This document shows positions 20,098 to 30,859 of a stretch of 64,000 nucleotides of DNA, one piece after another (position 1 is the stretch's first letter; every line of letters starts with the position of its first letter). The notes beneath the pieces were generated by a model, which worked only from the letters and a program-made list of their open reading frames with translations, was not told the origin of the DNA and did not search any database. The DNA is from Ichthyophis bannanicus (taxonomy: Eukaryota; Chordata; Amphibia; Gymnophiona; Ichthyophiidae), in assembly GCA_033557465.1 (NCBI GenBank), contig CM066035.1, positions 916,184,235-916,248,234 on the forward strand, written 5' to 3'. Both the position numbers and the translations under genes were made by a program.

Positions 20098-21613
20098 TGT
20101 AAAAGGGGGTGCTTGTTATGAAGGAACCATCATCTTGGCAAGTATGTAAATTAACTGTCTTGAAAAGGATTGTGGTTATTGAAGTCCATTCACACAAAGC
20201 TTGCCTTTTTAAAAATAATGAAAACTCTTGTAGTTGGTCGAGTGTAGACAAAATTAGAGTTTATTTATGGGGTGATTATCCCACACACAGATATGCTTGG
20301 TAACACCTTCCAGATAACTTCTCCAGGGTTTTATTAACACAAAATAAGGCAACTGAAATATCTTATGCAAATAAGAATCAAAGTCCTTTATAGAACAGAA
20401 AGGCTTCTTTCAGCCACTGCTAATAAACTCCTTAGCAGTGCTGGGGAAAAACATATCAAAGAGGGAAACTTCTTTATACAAAAGCAATGCTCACTTTCTC
20501 CATACAGAAAAGAACTCTTTAATCCTACGTGTGCACGGCTTGTGCTGGGCTCTCCTCCACCAGCAGGTGACAATTAACTGCAATCAGTAGCTTGATTTCA
20601 GCACACGTACAAAACCTTCCCAAAAGCTTTTTCATTCAACAAAACTTTATGGGAAGCTAATATTTAGAATGTTTCCTTTTGATGTTTGCTCTGATATTTA
20701 GGATTTTCCTAAAATAACAACCTACTCAAAGAACAGTCCATATAATTATCCTCTGTATCAGATATTGAACCTTGCTCTTGAAATTGCATAGATTCTGTTT
20801 CTCCGTCTGACTCAGAGGGCTTTAGGAACTGACCTCTACACGGAGAGAAACTGTTTCCCTGTTTGCACTGCTGAAAGCTAGAGAAACGTTCACAGTTCCT
20901 ACCTGAATCCTAGGCAAGTGTCAGGCTGCTTCTTCTGGTATTCTGGCCAGTATGCAATAGAGCTTTTGTGTCCTGTCCTCCAGTTGGTATCTCTGGACCT
21001 CAGGATCCTTTCTCCAGACATCCTCCAAGAGGTATTTGGACTCCTTTCCTCCTTAGCTGCAACAGACCTCTTCCTAGGTGTTGCTTGAGGGTGCCTGGCT
21101 GTGGATCTACAGACCTCTGGCTTTTTCCAGTCCTCTGAACCTTTCCCCCAGGTATCTCTCCAGGCAGAGGAACTTTTCTGAGCTCCTCTCTTGAACCGTC
21201 TGCTTCCTTGTCCTTGTTCCTTCAGGTTCCGGTTGTTCTTCCTTCTGTTCTTCTGATTCCCCTTCTCTGTCTCCATCTCCTTCTCCTTCTGTCTTCCTGA
21301 AGATTCTCCTCTAGCTTTAAAGGGCTTAGATTGCAACTCCACCCTTGCATTCTTCAGGTGTTGTGGATTAAGCATTCTTCTAGGGGCTGTTTGATTAGGG
21401 ATGACATAATGCTTTCTCTGATTAGACACATGCTTTTCCACTCTAGCTCCCCTAGGGACTTTCTGCATACAGGTGTATTCTGGATCATGTATGAGGTCTT
21501 TTAGGGAAACAAGCTGTCTTAGTACTATAACCTGCCAGCACAGGTCCCTTAATCAGAGTAAATTCTCCTCTTTTGTCATTACTCCCTCAGCTTTGATAAG
21601 CTTCCTTATCACA
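20098..21613 (-). mobile_element. Solo LTR, Gypsy-like, 1,516 bp
   Basis: Begins TGTAAAAGGGGG and ends CCTTATCACA on the plus strand (TG...CA), flanked by GGTG. Read in the likely sense (minus) orientation it starts TGTGATAAGG, the same ten bases that start the LTR of the Gypsy element at 43,306. It interrupts a minus-strand LINE between adjacent codons. No internal retrotransposon region remains, so it is a solo LTR left by LTR-LTR recombination. It contains a 189-codon sense ORF (20,899-21,468). Confidence 0.75.
20899..21468 (-). CDS. ORF inside the solo LTR, unknown function
   Basis: 189 codons from ATG, in the inferred sense orientation of the LTR. Very rich in Lys, Arg, Glu and Ser (e.g. 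RQKEKEMETEKG, KNRRKNNRN, RRFKRGAQKSSS), with no known domain. The last sense codons overlap a splice-donor-like CAGGTAGGA near 20,905. Further downstream in sense (20,700-20,830) is an acidic open segment with an E-S-MQ...SD.ED..MDCS pattern. It resembles the C-terminus of the ORF in the Gypsy LTR at 42,427-42,520. It may be a real LTR-encoded gene or chance openness; I cannot decide. Confidence 0.35.
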   Translation of the reverse strand: MQKVPRGARVEKHVSNQRKHYVIPNQTAPRRMLNPQHLKNARVELQSKPFKARGESSGRQKEKEMETEKGNQKNRRKNNRNLKEQGQGSRRFKRGAQKSSSAWRDTWGKGSEDWKKPEVCRSTARHPQATPRKRSVAAKEERSPNTSWRMSGERILRSRDTNWRTGHKSSIAYWPEYQKKQPDTCLGFR

Positions 21614-22020
21614 GGTGACAACCTAAAATATGCAACGCGGCCTGAAATGAGAGGGAATAACCTTCAATTACTGATGACACAGATGGAGCAAGTAGACGAT
21701 CTGTCATCCACATTGCACATGATTTAGAATAGTTGAGCTTAAGCTTATTGTTAGCAAGCCATGCTGCTCTATCTGTCAAACAGTTATTCAAGGTTGACAT
21801 GTCCAATGTTAGTGAGTTGATGTACTTTACATTCTGGATATCATCTGCAAAGTAAAAGTCACTTATTTTCTGAGTTTGTATGATTAGGGGCAAGAGACTG
21901 AAAAATAAATAGTATAGGAGCCAAGATAGAGAGCCCTGAGGGACTCCACAGGTGAGAGGACAACGTGATGAGTTGGTGGAATTAGTTGTCCATATGGACA
22001 GTGCCATTTTCTAACAGCTT
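21614..22020 (-). pseudogene. L2-group LINE, RT core (right half)
   Basis: Minus-strand frame 21,609-22,007 shows TCGVPQGS, DFYFADDIQN (the F/YADD box), NNKLKLNYSKS and LHILGCHL. It is the RT palm of the LINE whose C-terminus continues at 20,097 beyond the solo LTR. The frame ends exactly at the LTR junction. Upstream 5' sequence is missing. Confidence 0.8.
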
Positions 22021-22029
22021 CAAAGATAC

Positions 22030-22380
22030 TATGCTAATTCAAATGCAGAGGAGGCCCAGTTGCCTACTTGGGCAGTGAAGGTGGCCTTTGAGGCTTTGTA
22101 ACACCCCACTCTGTCTATGGGATAACAAGCCTATCCTTTGAGAGAAGTAACAGCAGAGGAGGTGGAGCAGGCAATTACGTGTCAGGACCTGGTGGGTTTC
22201 CAGTGGAATTTTATAGCCTGTTCAAAAACGTATCAACTTTGCAGCTGCTCTGTCTCTATCATACCTTGAAGATAATGGTCGAATCTCAGAGTACCTTTTG
22301 AGAAGACAGAGGAACTATATATCAGTAAGCAACTGATCAACCCATTTCACTGATTAATATCAATTGTAAAATCTATGCTA
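22030..22380 (+). pseudogene. Older L1-like RT, left part
   Basis: Frames read EEVEQAI, QDLVGFQWNF (compare 'GPDGFP.EFY') and an ISLINI/SINCKIYA-like stretch just before 22,380. The RT motif continues at 25,466 after the younger L1 insertion. Confidence 0.65.
22368..22380. repeat. Target-site duplication of L1 (AAAATCTATGCTA)
   Basis: AAAATCTATGCTA at 22,368-22,380 is repeated at 25,453-25,465 right after the poly-A tail. The 5' AAAA is the usual L1 endonuclease context (TTTT/A on the nicked strand). Confidence 0.9.
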
Positions 22381-22514
22381 GGGGGGCGGAGCCTGATGTC
22401 CAGCGGGTAGGACGCTTTGCGTTGAAGCTCCCGAGAGGCCTACTTAGAATCCTGACTTAATACCTATACAAATTTACTATTTCGCTCCGAGCTGACCGGG
22501 GCACCTCGGGGGGA

Positions 22515-23363
22515 ATGGCGGCCCATAAACCAGCGCGCTTGGACTTCGGGTCTCCTTCTTCTTCTCACGGAAAACGCTCCAAAACAGAGGTGTCCTCCCC
22601 ACAGAAGATGGTTCCATTTCGTGAAAACCCCGAGCTGCACCTGGAGATTTTGGAAGAAATACGCGGCGTGAAGGAATTGGTGCAGTCCAATGGAGAAGCG
22701 CTTCGAGCCATGCGAGAAGACTTTGGAGTGCTCCAAGACCGACTTGAAAGTCTTTCATTACGGCAGGACAACATGGCGGGGGTCCTCGACTCGCACGAGG
22801 TGCGCTTGGGCAAACTGGACGAGGCTGAGCGCCAGATACAGAATCTTCAAAAGGAGTTAGAAGATAGCAATAATCGAGCCCGTCGCAACAATGTGAGGCT
22901 CCTCGGAGTGCCGGAGGGGGTGGAAGCAGGAGATATAAGAGAATTCTTGCTCAAAACTCTTCCCTCCTTGCTGAAGATCACCTTTCATAAAGAACTGGAA
23001 ATCGATCGTGCACACCGTGTTCCTGCCCACATGGCGCTCAACCGCACGACCCCCCGGCCTATTGTCTTTAGCTTGCTACGATATCAACAAGTGGAACAAA
23101 TTTTACATGCTGCCCGAGCGAATCATCATATGGAATTTGAAGGTCGTAAGGTCTCCTTCTTTCCTGATTTGGCAAAGCCTACCGTTGACCGTCGGAAGAA
23201 ACTCCTTGCTTTTCGCCCTCGACTTCAACAGCTACAGGCTCGCTTTGGCCTGTTGTATCCAGCGAAGCTCCGAGTGACTCTCCACAACCAAACCAGGACG
23301 TTCGAAGATCCTGATCTACTATCAACATTTTTAGACTCCAAAGAAGCAGAGCAGATGCGCTAA
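22515..23363 (+). CDS. L1 ORF1 RNA-binding protein, intact
   Basis: 282 codons from ATGGCGGCC. The first 40 residues are basic and Ser-rich. Residues about 45-120 form a heptad-like coiled coil (ILEEIRGVKELV, QDRLESLSLRQDNM, ERQIQNLQKELEDSNNRA) for trimerisation. Residues about 120-215 are the RRM-like domain opening with RRNNVRLLGVPEG. It is followed by the C-terminal domain (PRPIVFSLLRYQQ, GRKVSFFPDL, FGLLYPAKLRVT). This is the classical L1/Tx1 ORF1p plan: nucleic-acid chaperone coating the element RNA. No stop or frameshift is visible. Confidence 0.9.
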   Translation: MAAHKPARLDFGSPSSSHGKRSKTEVSSPQKMVPFRENPELHLEILEEIRGVKELVQSNGEALRAMREDFGVLQDRLESLSLRQDNMAGVLDSHEVRLGKLDEAERQIQNLQKELEDSNNRARRNNVRLLGVPEGVEAGDIREFLLKTLPSLLKITFHKELEIDRAHRVPAHMALNRTTPRPIVFSLLRYQQVEQILHAARANHHMEFEGRKVSFFPDLAKPTVDRRKKLLAFRPRLQQLQARFGLLYPAKLRVTLHNQTRTFEDPDLLSTFLDSKEAEQMR

Positions 23364-23791
23364 TCCCAAAGTTTGGACTCTTATTTGCCGGCTCTATCCG
23401 CCATTTTGAAGGGCCCGATGCGGCGGTCATGGCCAGGCACAGAAATAGCCTGGACTTTCTTTCTTTCTCTATATGACTTTTGTTTTTTGGTCTCCTATCC
23501 CTTCATGATGTGTGCCTCGGTCGGATTCGGAGCACGCACAGTCCTACAGGTTATGTGTTTTTTCAATTTCGGCCTTCTCTGGGGTTTCTCCCCGCAGACA
23601 CATGGTCGCCAGTAATTTTGGGGTTTTGCTTCTCCTCTACCGTACTGCGGTTTTCTTTGTTAATGTGGGGCGCTTCATTGTATTATATTAGTTTATTTTT
23701 CCTATGTCATGTGTACAGCCAGATACAGTCAGTTTGAGGGACATAGTGAAATTATGTGTGCTATCATGCTCAGAATTTTTAACTTTTCTGT

Positions 23792-24513
23792 ATGGCCTTA
23801 TGTAAAATCCTATCATTCACCGTCAAAGGCATTAATGGTCCACTCAAAGGAAAGAAAATCCTTAGTTATCTTAGCCATGAGCATGTTGATTTAGTGTTTC
23901 TTCAGGAAACGCATTTAAACTCTGCTGAAACACTGAAACTCAATGCTAAGCCTCACATGGTAGCTGCCTATTCTCCCACCGTTTTCAAATGGTACGGGAT
24001 AGCCACTTTGGTTAAGAAGTCTTAGCACGCTACTGTACCTGATATTAGCGCTGACAAGAAGGGTAGATGGGCCCGTGTACACCTTGAGGTTGGAGATAGT
24101 GAATTCACGTGTATTTGCATTATGCCCCGAATGTGGACAACCCTGCTTACTATGCAAGTATTGCGCAGTTGGCCTCGGCCTCTGCCAATGCTCCATTAAT
24201 ACTTGGTGGCGATTTTACTCAAGTGTTCCCTCAATCTTTTCTTCTCAAACAAGGTGCTCGTTGGTTGGAAGAGCCAGTACCGAGTAGACCTGTGTGGCTA
24301 GATACAGAAGCGGGCCTTTGCAAACCGATTCCTCTTACCTTTCTCCCTGGTATGACTCTCCCATCAGACTCCCACTATCCACCAATGCTTTTAGACACTT
24401 TAGGTGCCTTTAATACTCTTATGCAATCTTTAGACTCCCGACTCTGGTCAGTGCAACTTCAGCATCGCCTTCGATCCACTAGAGTACTCCCGCCATCGGC
24501 ATTCTCTATATAA
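23792..24513 (+). pseudogene. L1 ORF2 endonuclease domain, broken
   Basis: The first frame (23,792-24,025) carries ILSFTVKGINGPLKGKKILSYL, HEHVDLVFLQETHL (catalytic Glu of the APE fold) and GIATLVKKS, then a stop at 24,023-24,025. Homology continues in shifted frames with WARVHLEVGD, YASIAQLASASANAPLILGGDF (the GDFN-like active-site block with Asn lost) and LDTLGAFNTL to 24,513. Reverse transcriptase sequence does not follow. Confidence 0.78.
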
Positions 24514-24539
24514 GGTTGATTGGAGACTTTCCGATCTCT

Positions 24540-25400
24540 CGGTAATTCACCGGGTGTAGCATCCAATTTTACTAAACCTTCTGTAATGCTATACCTAGAG
24601 ATACCCCTATAGCGCAGAAAGTATGGGAGAGAGAATTGCATGTGACTTTGATCTCGGAGCAATAGAGCCTTATCAGGAGTAGAGGGACACGGGTTCCCGA
24701 TCCGCCTCACTCATTCAGACCCTCTTCTTTCTAGCCCACCGGTGTTTTTACACTTCTCACAGATTAGACAAATGGAACACTACTCAGGGCAATGGTTGCT
24801 GGACACGTCCTGCGGCCATTGGTTCATTGCCTCATGTTATGCATGAATATCCCGCACTACAGTATTACTGGCGTCGGGTCTGGGGTCGTATTTAGTCTAT
24901 CTCGCACTCTCAGGAGCCCCTTTCTTGGAGGATAGTGGGACTTCGCCCAGTTGCGGGGATCCCCTCTCTCCCAAAAATGGCTTATCTCCTTTCGAACTTT
25001 ATGCTTGGCATTGCTATTTCCCTAATTAAGTAATACTGGAAAATTAGCTCCCATTTGAGCCCCAATGAATGGTGGAATCATGCCTGTCTTTACAGTAAAT
25101 ATGAACAAATACCTCGTCTGTTCGCTTCCTCCGTTCAGACTCCTTCTCATTGGTCTCAATGGAAGATGCTCAATGACTATGTACATTTTGCTAAATGCTC
25201 TCATTTGACTGTCTAACTTTGTATATATCTTTGTCCCATGACCATGCTGTATTGTAGATACTCTTTTGATCGTTTGATGTATAATCACTGTTAATTGGAA
25301 GCGCTCACATGCTGATATAATCGGGTAGAGAAGAAGCATCGGGGTGGGGGGTAATGGGTTTACTTTTCCTTATTGTATACTTGTTTTGTCTCTTTTGGTG
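24540..25400 (+). pseudogene. L1 ORF2 C-terminal region and 3' UTR
   Basis: In shifting frames the sequence reads TPIAQKVWERELH, GNGCWTRPAAIGSLPHVMHEYPALQYYW (a Cys-rich C-terminal block of L1 ORF2), FMLGIAISLIK, NEWWNHACLYSKYEQI and SHWSQWKMLNDYV before stopping near 25,215. A T- and G-rich 3' UTR with 'tttgttgcaaaatg' leads to the poly-A run at 25,440-25,456. Confidence 0.75.
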
Positions 25401-25465
25401 TGTTGTTTCTTTTGTTTGTTGCAAAATGAAAATAAAAGTTTAAAAAAAAAAAAAAATCTATGCTA

Positions 25466-26405
25466 AAGTTTTGGTCACTAGACTCAGTGAGGTGTGGGGC
25501 CATCTGATTCATAGGGATCAGTGTGGTTTTATGAAAGGTCACATGGCCTTGCATAATGTCTGCACATTTTGCCAGCTCATATGTGCATCCCAGAGGCAGC
25601 AGTCACCTTTAGTGGTGCTCTCTCTGCAGAAAAAAACATTTAATTATGTGGAGTTGAGGCATTTATTTGTGGATGTGGTCTGGTTTGGTTTGGGGGAAGC
25701 AGTATTTCACATGGTATGCCTACTAAATGCCTCCCCGACACTGCAGTTGTTAGTCAACGGTCCAATGTCCAAGACCTTACAACTGCATCAAGAGACATGA
25801 GGCTTCCCACTTTTGCCATTTCTTTTTAGTATTGCTATTGAGCTATTGGCTATAGCCATCCAACAGTGCAAGGTCATCCAGGGGGTCAAAGTAAGAGGGC
25901 AAGAATATAAACTATCAATGTATTGTATGTGATGACATCATGGCTTATGGATCAGTGTCCTCCATACTCACCTACTGCAAGTAATTGAGCAGTTTGAGTT
26001 TTCAAGCTACAAGATTAACTGGTTATGACCAAAGTTATGCCACTTAATGACAGTGTGTATAAACAGTAGTTGCAGGACCTTCTTGATAGTATTAAACAAC
26101 TGGGGGGTACACTTTCATTGCACCCAGGAAAAAACAGGAGTCAGTAACGTGGAGACTTTGGTTGCATTGGTACAAATACTGATTGTAGGATGGTCCCTGC
26201 TTTAGCTTTCATGATGGGGGCATCTAGATACTATAAAAATTATGGTCTCGTCCACATGCATCCTCTTAGTCCTATAGATTGATACTGCTCCAAGAGCCAG
26301 TAGAAAATTATGAGAAAGTCAAGTCCTTTGTTCTGCGTACTGAGGCTGCAAAATAAACAAATATGGAGAGAAATGAAGCCAGTATTGCAGCAGGTTTCCT
26401 TAAGA
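25466..26405 (+). pseudogene. Older L1-like RT, right part
   Basis: Continues the fragment at 22,030: LIHRDQCGFMKGHMALHNV (25,505-25,560), FNYVELRHLF (25,635, where the expected catalytic Asp block is degraded), LLVNGPMSKT and GFPLLPFLFSIAIELLA (25,800-25,850). Later sequence to about 26,240 looks like decayed ORF2. It is interrupted by the L1 at 22,381-25,452 and ended by a CR1 3' end at 26,411. Confidence 0.7.
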
Positions 26406-26410
26406 AATTG

Positions 26411-26700
26411 AAATAAGAACATAAGATATGCCATACCGGGTCAGACCAAGGTCCATCAAGCCCAGTATCCTGTTTCCAACAGTGGCCAGTCTAGGTCATA
26501 CCTACCTAGCAGTTCCCCAAAAGACACAAGTTCCACAATGCTTGTACTGGGTCAAGCATTGATATCCTGGGTCCCTTCTTTGGTTTATGGACCTTTCCTC
26601 CAGGAACTTGTCCAAACCTTTTTTAAACGCAGCTACACTAACAGCCTTTACTACATCCTCCGGTAATAAATTCCAGAGTTTGATTACACATTGAGTGTAA
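26411..26700 (-). mobile_element. CR1 LINE 3' end
   Basis: Minus-strand copy of the conserved CR1 3' region: on the plus strand 'aagaacataagatatgccat', 'gggtcagaccaaggtcca', 'cccagtatcctg' and 'caacagtggcc'. The upstream part, 'ttccagagtttgattacaca', is the decayed ORF2 C-terminus/3' UTR. It matches turtle and crocodile CR1 3' ends from memory. From 26,701 to about 26,925 nothing is recognisable. Confidence 0.75.
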
Positions 26701-26925
26701 TCAATGCATTTTAATGCATTTTAAACCTGGGGATACCTGTGGGACCAGTCATGAACACCAATTTAGATCCATTAAAGGATCTAAAAAAGGAATACTCTAA
26801 AAACTAAAACCAATAACAATGTGACAGCATGAGGAAAATGAAATATTCAGATGCAAAACCTTGTCTAGGGGAGATAGGGTCTATAGTATCTGAAGTGAGA
26901 GTAATTAACAAAACGCTAATTTTCA

Positions 26926-27165
26926 GTAAGGTTCCAGGGGTGATCCAGGAAACTACAGATCAGTGATCCTGACATCAGTGCTGGGCAAAATGGTAGAAAC
27001 CATTACAAAGAACAAATTGCTGAACATAACAATAGTAATAGTTTAATGCGACAAAGCCAATATGGTTTCAGCCAAGGAAAGTCTTGTCTCACTAATATGT
27101 TATATTTTTTGAAGGTGTGAATAAGCAGATAGGTAAAGGTGAGCCGGTTGATGTGGAGCCCAATT
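26926..27165 (+). pseudogene. CR1-group RT fragment
   Basis: Short decayed piece with NYRSVILTSVLGKMVE (26,952-27,000) and GFSQGKSCLTNMLYFL (27,066-27,115), matching the 'NYRPVSLTS..GKV.E' and 'QHGF..G+SCLTNL..F' blocks of CR1-type reverse transcriptases, then VSRLMW. Both sides are lost. From 27,166 to 27,457 I see no gene. Confidence 0.6.
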
Positions 27166-27474
27166 CACGAAGGGGCATGTCCAGGCCATCCGGACGGCCC
27201 CGAACAAGATGAGCCCGTTAGGACTCGATTCTGGACTGCGGGAACAAAATGTTCCCACGGTACACAAAAAGCAGCAGAGAAAGGAAAAAAAGGGAAAAAT
27301 AAAAAGAGGGTGGGACACTGCAGGCTAGATGATAAAAGAATCTGAATTCAAGGGCTGTTGCACAGCTGGTCAAGACTTACAGAAACAGACTAATGCACAC
27401 ATTTATTTCTACAGGATGGGGCACTGGTCCTAAGAAACATTGTAGTGGTAATTATGATTCTCCATGGACAAGCA

Positions 27475-27603
27475 GGATTCGTCAGCCACACCTGGTGACG
27501 TCCTCCGACGGCGCCGTACACAGAAGTGCTCTCTAGAGCTCAGACCTTTCTGAGCATGTGCCAGAGGCCCAACCCACGAGCCCGCCCCTAGCCAGCCAGT
27601 CTT
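27475..27603 (+). repeat. DIRS-C left terminal inverted repeat
   Basis: Complement of 33,335-33,470 with few mismatches. The outermost 20-30 nt are complementary to the first half of the internal complementary region. Confidence 0.88.
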
Positions 27604-27691
27604 TTTTCTTTCGCCGTGCCTTCCACACGCAGATTCCTGCTGTCCTACTACAGCCAGAGAAGAAAGAAAGAACATCTACACACAGTAAGAG

Positions 27692-29546
27692 AATGCCTTC
27701 AAAACCAGGATTTAAAAAATGCTGCCTCTGCTCCAGAAAGATGAGCAGCTCCGGTGCGTTAGGTGCCTAAGGGCCAACCACCAGGTCTCTGATTGCCAGC
27801 ACTGCTCACGGATGTCTCCCAGAGCCCTAAAGTCCAGAGGCCACACTCTGAAGGAATTCCTCTTGTCTCAGCCGCCTCCAGAGATCCCCCTGATGGCTCG
27901 CAGCTCTTCGCAGACCTGGGATGTGCCTTGAGGGGCCTCCATCCCTGGTTGCACAACTCTGGACTCGCCGGCCACCACGGAGGCTCCCGCTGTTTAAAAA
28001 CACAGCTATCACGCCTCCTCCAGCAGCCAACCAACCGCAGAGACTCCTGCAATGAAGAAGCATGCACACAAATCCTCGGGCCACCACAGTTCCTCCTGTG
28101 CTCCCCGCAGAGATCAGGTACGCCAGGCTAACCACGCTGCTCCTGGGGGCCGCCATGTTGCTGATGTCACCGCCGAAAGCTGCGCCCTCTCCCTTCCATT
28201 GGCCAGCGTCATGGGCCAGCAAGCTCCGCCTCCCACTCACCCATTGGCCAGCCGCACGGGTCTTCCCTGCAACATCACGGCATGGCCCCTTCCCCAGCGC
28301 CGACACAAGAAGCTCCATCAACGCCGACACCATCTCCCCACCAGCACCACAGCCATGCAGTAAGAAACCTCGGGACAGTGATTGCCAGGGAGATCGGGGC
28401 AGAGACCAGAGCCAGGAATGCAACAAGCACAGAGAAGAAAGGCACCACTGCTCCTGCAGTCCTGATGCATCCAGGAAGGATGCATCAGGAAGGATCACAA
28501 ATCCCACAGATCCCACCAACGAAGAAAACGGCACGTTTCAAGCAGCCCAGAAGCCAGGCCACATAAAAAGGCTGCATCTATAGCAAAGAGCTCTAGCCCT
28601 GCATGAAGAAGTCAACAGATAGCAGCACCCACTACCTCAGTGAGAGCACTTCCCAACCAGGGAGCTATACTACAGCTCCTATCCAGCCTCACAAACCTCC
28701 TACGCGAAGGCCTCATGGACACCTCCACTACCCCAACCGCAAGCTCCAAGGGACTTCAAGACTCCACACATGACCACGCAGCATGTAGAGAGTGCCTCAG
28801 AGAGCTCCGAGCACCCTTCCTTCCTCGGCATAGGAGAGGAAGAGGAGGAGACAACCCCACTTGGATCCGACCCCCCAAATAACACTCAAGCTGCCTCAAC
28901 GTTGGATTCACCTGGGGGATCCACCGTGACCTCTATCGACCCGGAACCTCCCTCACCAGCTCCGCCACCGGAAGACCTCACATATCCCAAGTTCTTGCAC
29001 AAGATGGCATCCACCTTAAGCCTTACACCGTCGGAGCCTTTGGACCAAGCCGGACCAGAGGTTCTCATGTACCTCAATGCACCAAAAATGCCGGTCACCT
29101 TGCCAATCCACCAGCGCCTTTTGGATACACACTCCAAGCTCTGGCAGAACCCGGCCTCTTCGCTTGCGTGCCCCCGGAAACTGGACGCAAAATACCAGTT
29201 CCAACAAGCTCTGGGGTTCGGAAAAAGTCAGCTGCCTCACCACTCCATCACGTCCTCAGCCCTGAAATGCATTAAGTTGTCATGCAACCACGCTAACTCA
29301 CCCCCCCCCCCCCCCGGGAGAGACCCCAAACTTCTAGACGATGTAGGGAAAAAAGTCTTTCAAGGGGCAATGCTGAATGCAAGGATTGCTGTGCACCAGT
29401 TCCAGCATATACTCTTCCAAGACTTTTTGCTGGCCACTTTCAAGGACACCATTGCAGCTCTCCCACCTGAGACAAAAGCAAAAGCTACATCCACAATTGG
29501 GAACCTCAAGGAATGCGGAAAAAAACCTGATAAGCACGGTGCATGA
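27692..29546 (+). pseudogene. DIRS-C gag-like region, broken
   Basis: Starts at ATGCCTTCAAAACC with GFKKCCLCSRKMSS (compare DIRS-A GFKKCDQC) and shifts frame within about 50 nt to CVRCLRANHQVSDCQHCSRM, restoring the Cys-rich motif. 27,900-28,760 is low-complexity and multiply broken. From 28,770 to 29,546 a 258-codon frame is open: acidic stretch (GEEEEETT), then LTYPKFLHKMAS, KSQLPHHS and DDVGKKVFQGAML. A poly-C run at 29,301-29,315 lies inside it. More gag sequence (ETATRTAGTAISTRW) follows in another frame to about 29,750. Confidence 0.65.
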
Positions 29547-29868
29547 TGCCTTTGAAACGGCCACACGTACAGCCGGTACTGCCATCTCCACCCGGTGGCT
29601 AACATGGCTGCGGACTTCGGGCCTGCGCGAAGACACCCACGATGCCCCCTGCAATGGTGAGTCACTCTTCGGAGAAAAAGTCACTGACATTGTCAATGAC
29701 ATGAAGGACTATTCACCACCCTACAGACCCTCGCAGAAGATGGTCTAGAACGTAGCTCCAACGCCAAGGGAAACTACAGCCGCAAGTCCTACCCCACACA
29801 CAAAAAATACAACTCCTACCGCAAATGGCAGCCACCGCGCTACAAGCAGCCAGCATACCAATCCTTGT

Positions 29869-30690
29869 ATGGAGCATCACATCAGCAAAAGCACCAAAGG
29901 GACAGAAAACAAAAGAAGCAACTGCCCACGCCCAGGAAAAGCAGTCCTTTTTTTTGACAATCAACAGGTGGAGGAGCGGACAACGCTCCCGGTGGGAGGA
30001 CGATTAACTGCCTTTTGGGCTTCCTGGCGACTTATCTCTACAGACACATGGGTCCTACAGATCATCCAGGAAGGCTACTGCCCACGCTTCCAGTCTCCCC
30101 CTTGCCAGCATTCCGCCCCAGCCCAGGCCAACAAAAGACCTCTGCTGATGCACCAAGAATTGATACATCTTCTGGCATCTCAAGCTATCGAATCGGTCCC
30201 CCCCAACCAGACCAATCTGGGCTTCTACTCCAGATTTTTCCTGGTACCCAAGAAATTGGAAGGGGTGTACCCTATCCTCGACCTCAGGAACTTGAACAAG
30301 TTCATCTACAAGGAAAAATTCCTTATGTACTCACTGGGATCAATCCTCCCGCTCCTCCAACCCGGAGACTGGATTGCATCCCTGGACCTGCAGGACACCT
30401 ACACTCATGTCCCAATCCATCCAGAGGACAGAAAGTACCTACGATTTCAAGCTCTGGGAGGTCATTACCAATACAGGGCCCTGCCATTCGGCCTTTCCCC
30501 AGCACTATGGATATTCACAAAATGTATGGCCATTGCAGCTGCGCACCTGCGAAAGCAATGCATCCACATCTTCCCATACTTGGACAACTGGCTTCTCTCA
30601 TCGCCATCAGCACGGGGAACTCAGGCGGCAGTCGGACAAACCATCCGCCTCCCCACCTCGCTTTGGATTCCTGGTAAACTACAGGAAATC
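29869..30690 (+). pseudogene. DIRS-C reverse transcriptase domain
   Basis: Open from 29,869. RT blocks are LTAFWASWRLISTDTWVL, FYSRFFLVPKK, YPILDLRNLNKF, SLDLQDTYTHV (first catalytic Asp), YRALPFGLSPA and PYLDNWLL at 30,574-30,597. The YXDD box is YLDN: codon 30,586-30,588 is AAC where Asp is required, so this copy should be catalytically dead even without the frameshift near 30,630. Sequence after that continues in another frame (FLVNYRKSHLVPTQRLEFIGAD, 30,660-30,740). The long remainder of the 29,869 frame to 31,434 is a shadow. Confidence 0.85.
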
Positions 30691-30859
30691 ACACCTCGTC
30701 CCCACTCAACGCTTAGAATTCATCGGGGCCGACACAGACACTGTAAAAGCAAAGGCGTTTCTCCCCGTGCAGCGAGCAGAGAAATTGGCCACTCTAGCTA
30801 TGGAAGTTTCCCTTCATACAGTCTCAATGGCTCGGACCCTATTGTGACTCCTGGGTCAC

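Larger units (their letters stand above)
22381..25452 (+). mobile_element. L1-type LINE with internal RT deletion
   Basis: About 3.07 kb with a short GC-rich 5' UTR starting GGGGGGCGGAGCC, an intact ORF1, the ORF2 endonuclease (23,792-24,510) and the ORF2 C-terminus (24,560-25,210). A 3' UTR follows, with AAAATAAAAG and a poly-A tail. The whole reverse transcriptase core, which should lie between endonuclease and C-terminus, is absent. A 13-bp target duplication shows insertion by L1 machinery, so either the deletion pre-dated insertion or it was lost later. Confidence 0.88.

Noticed and set aside
29301..29315. Poly-C tract as a regulatory site
   Set aside because: Homopolymer runs of C also occur at 12,511 and 13,363; nothing links them to regulation.
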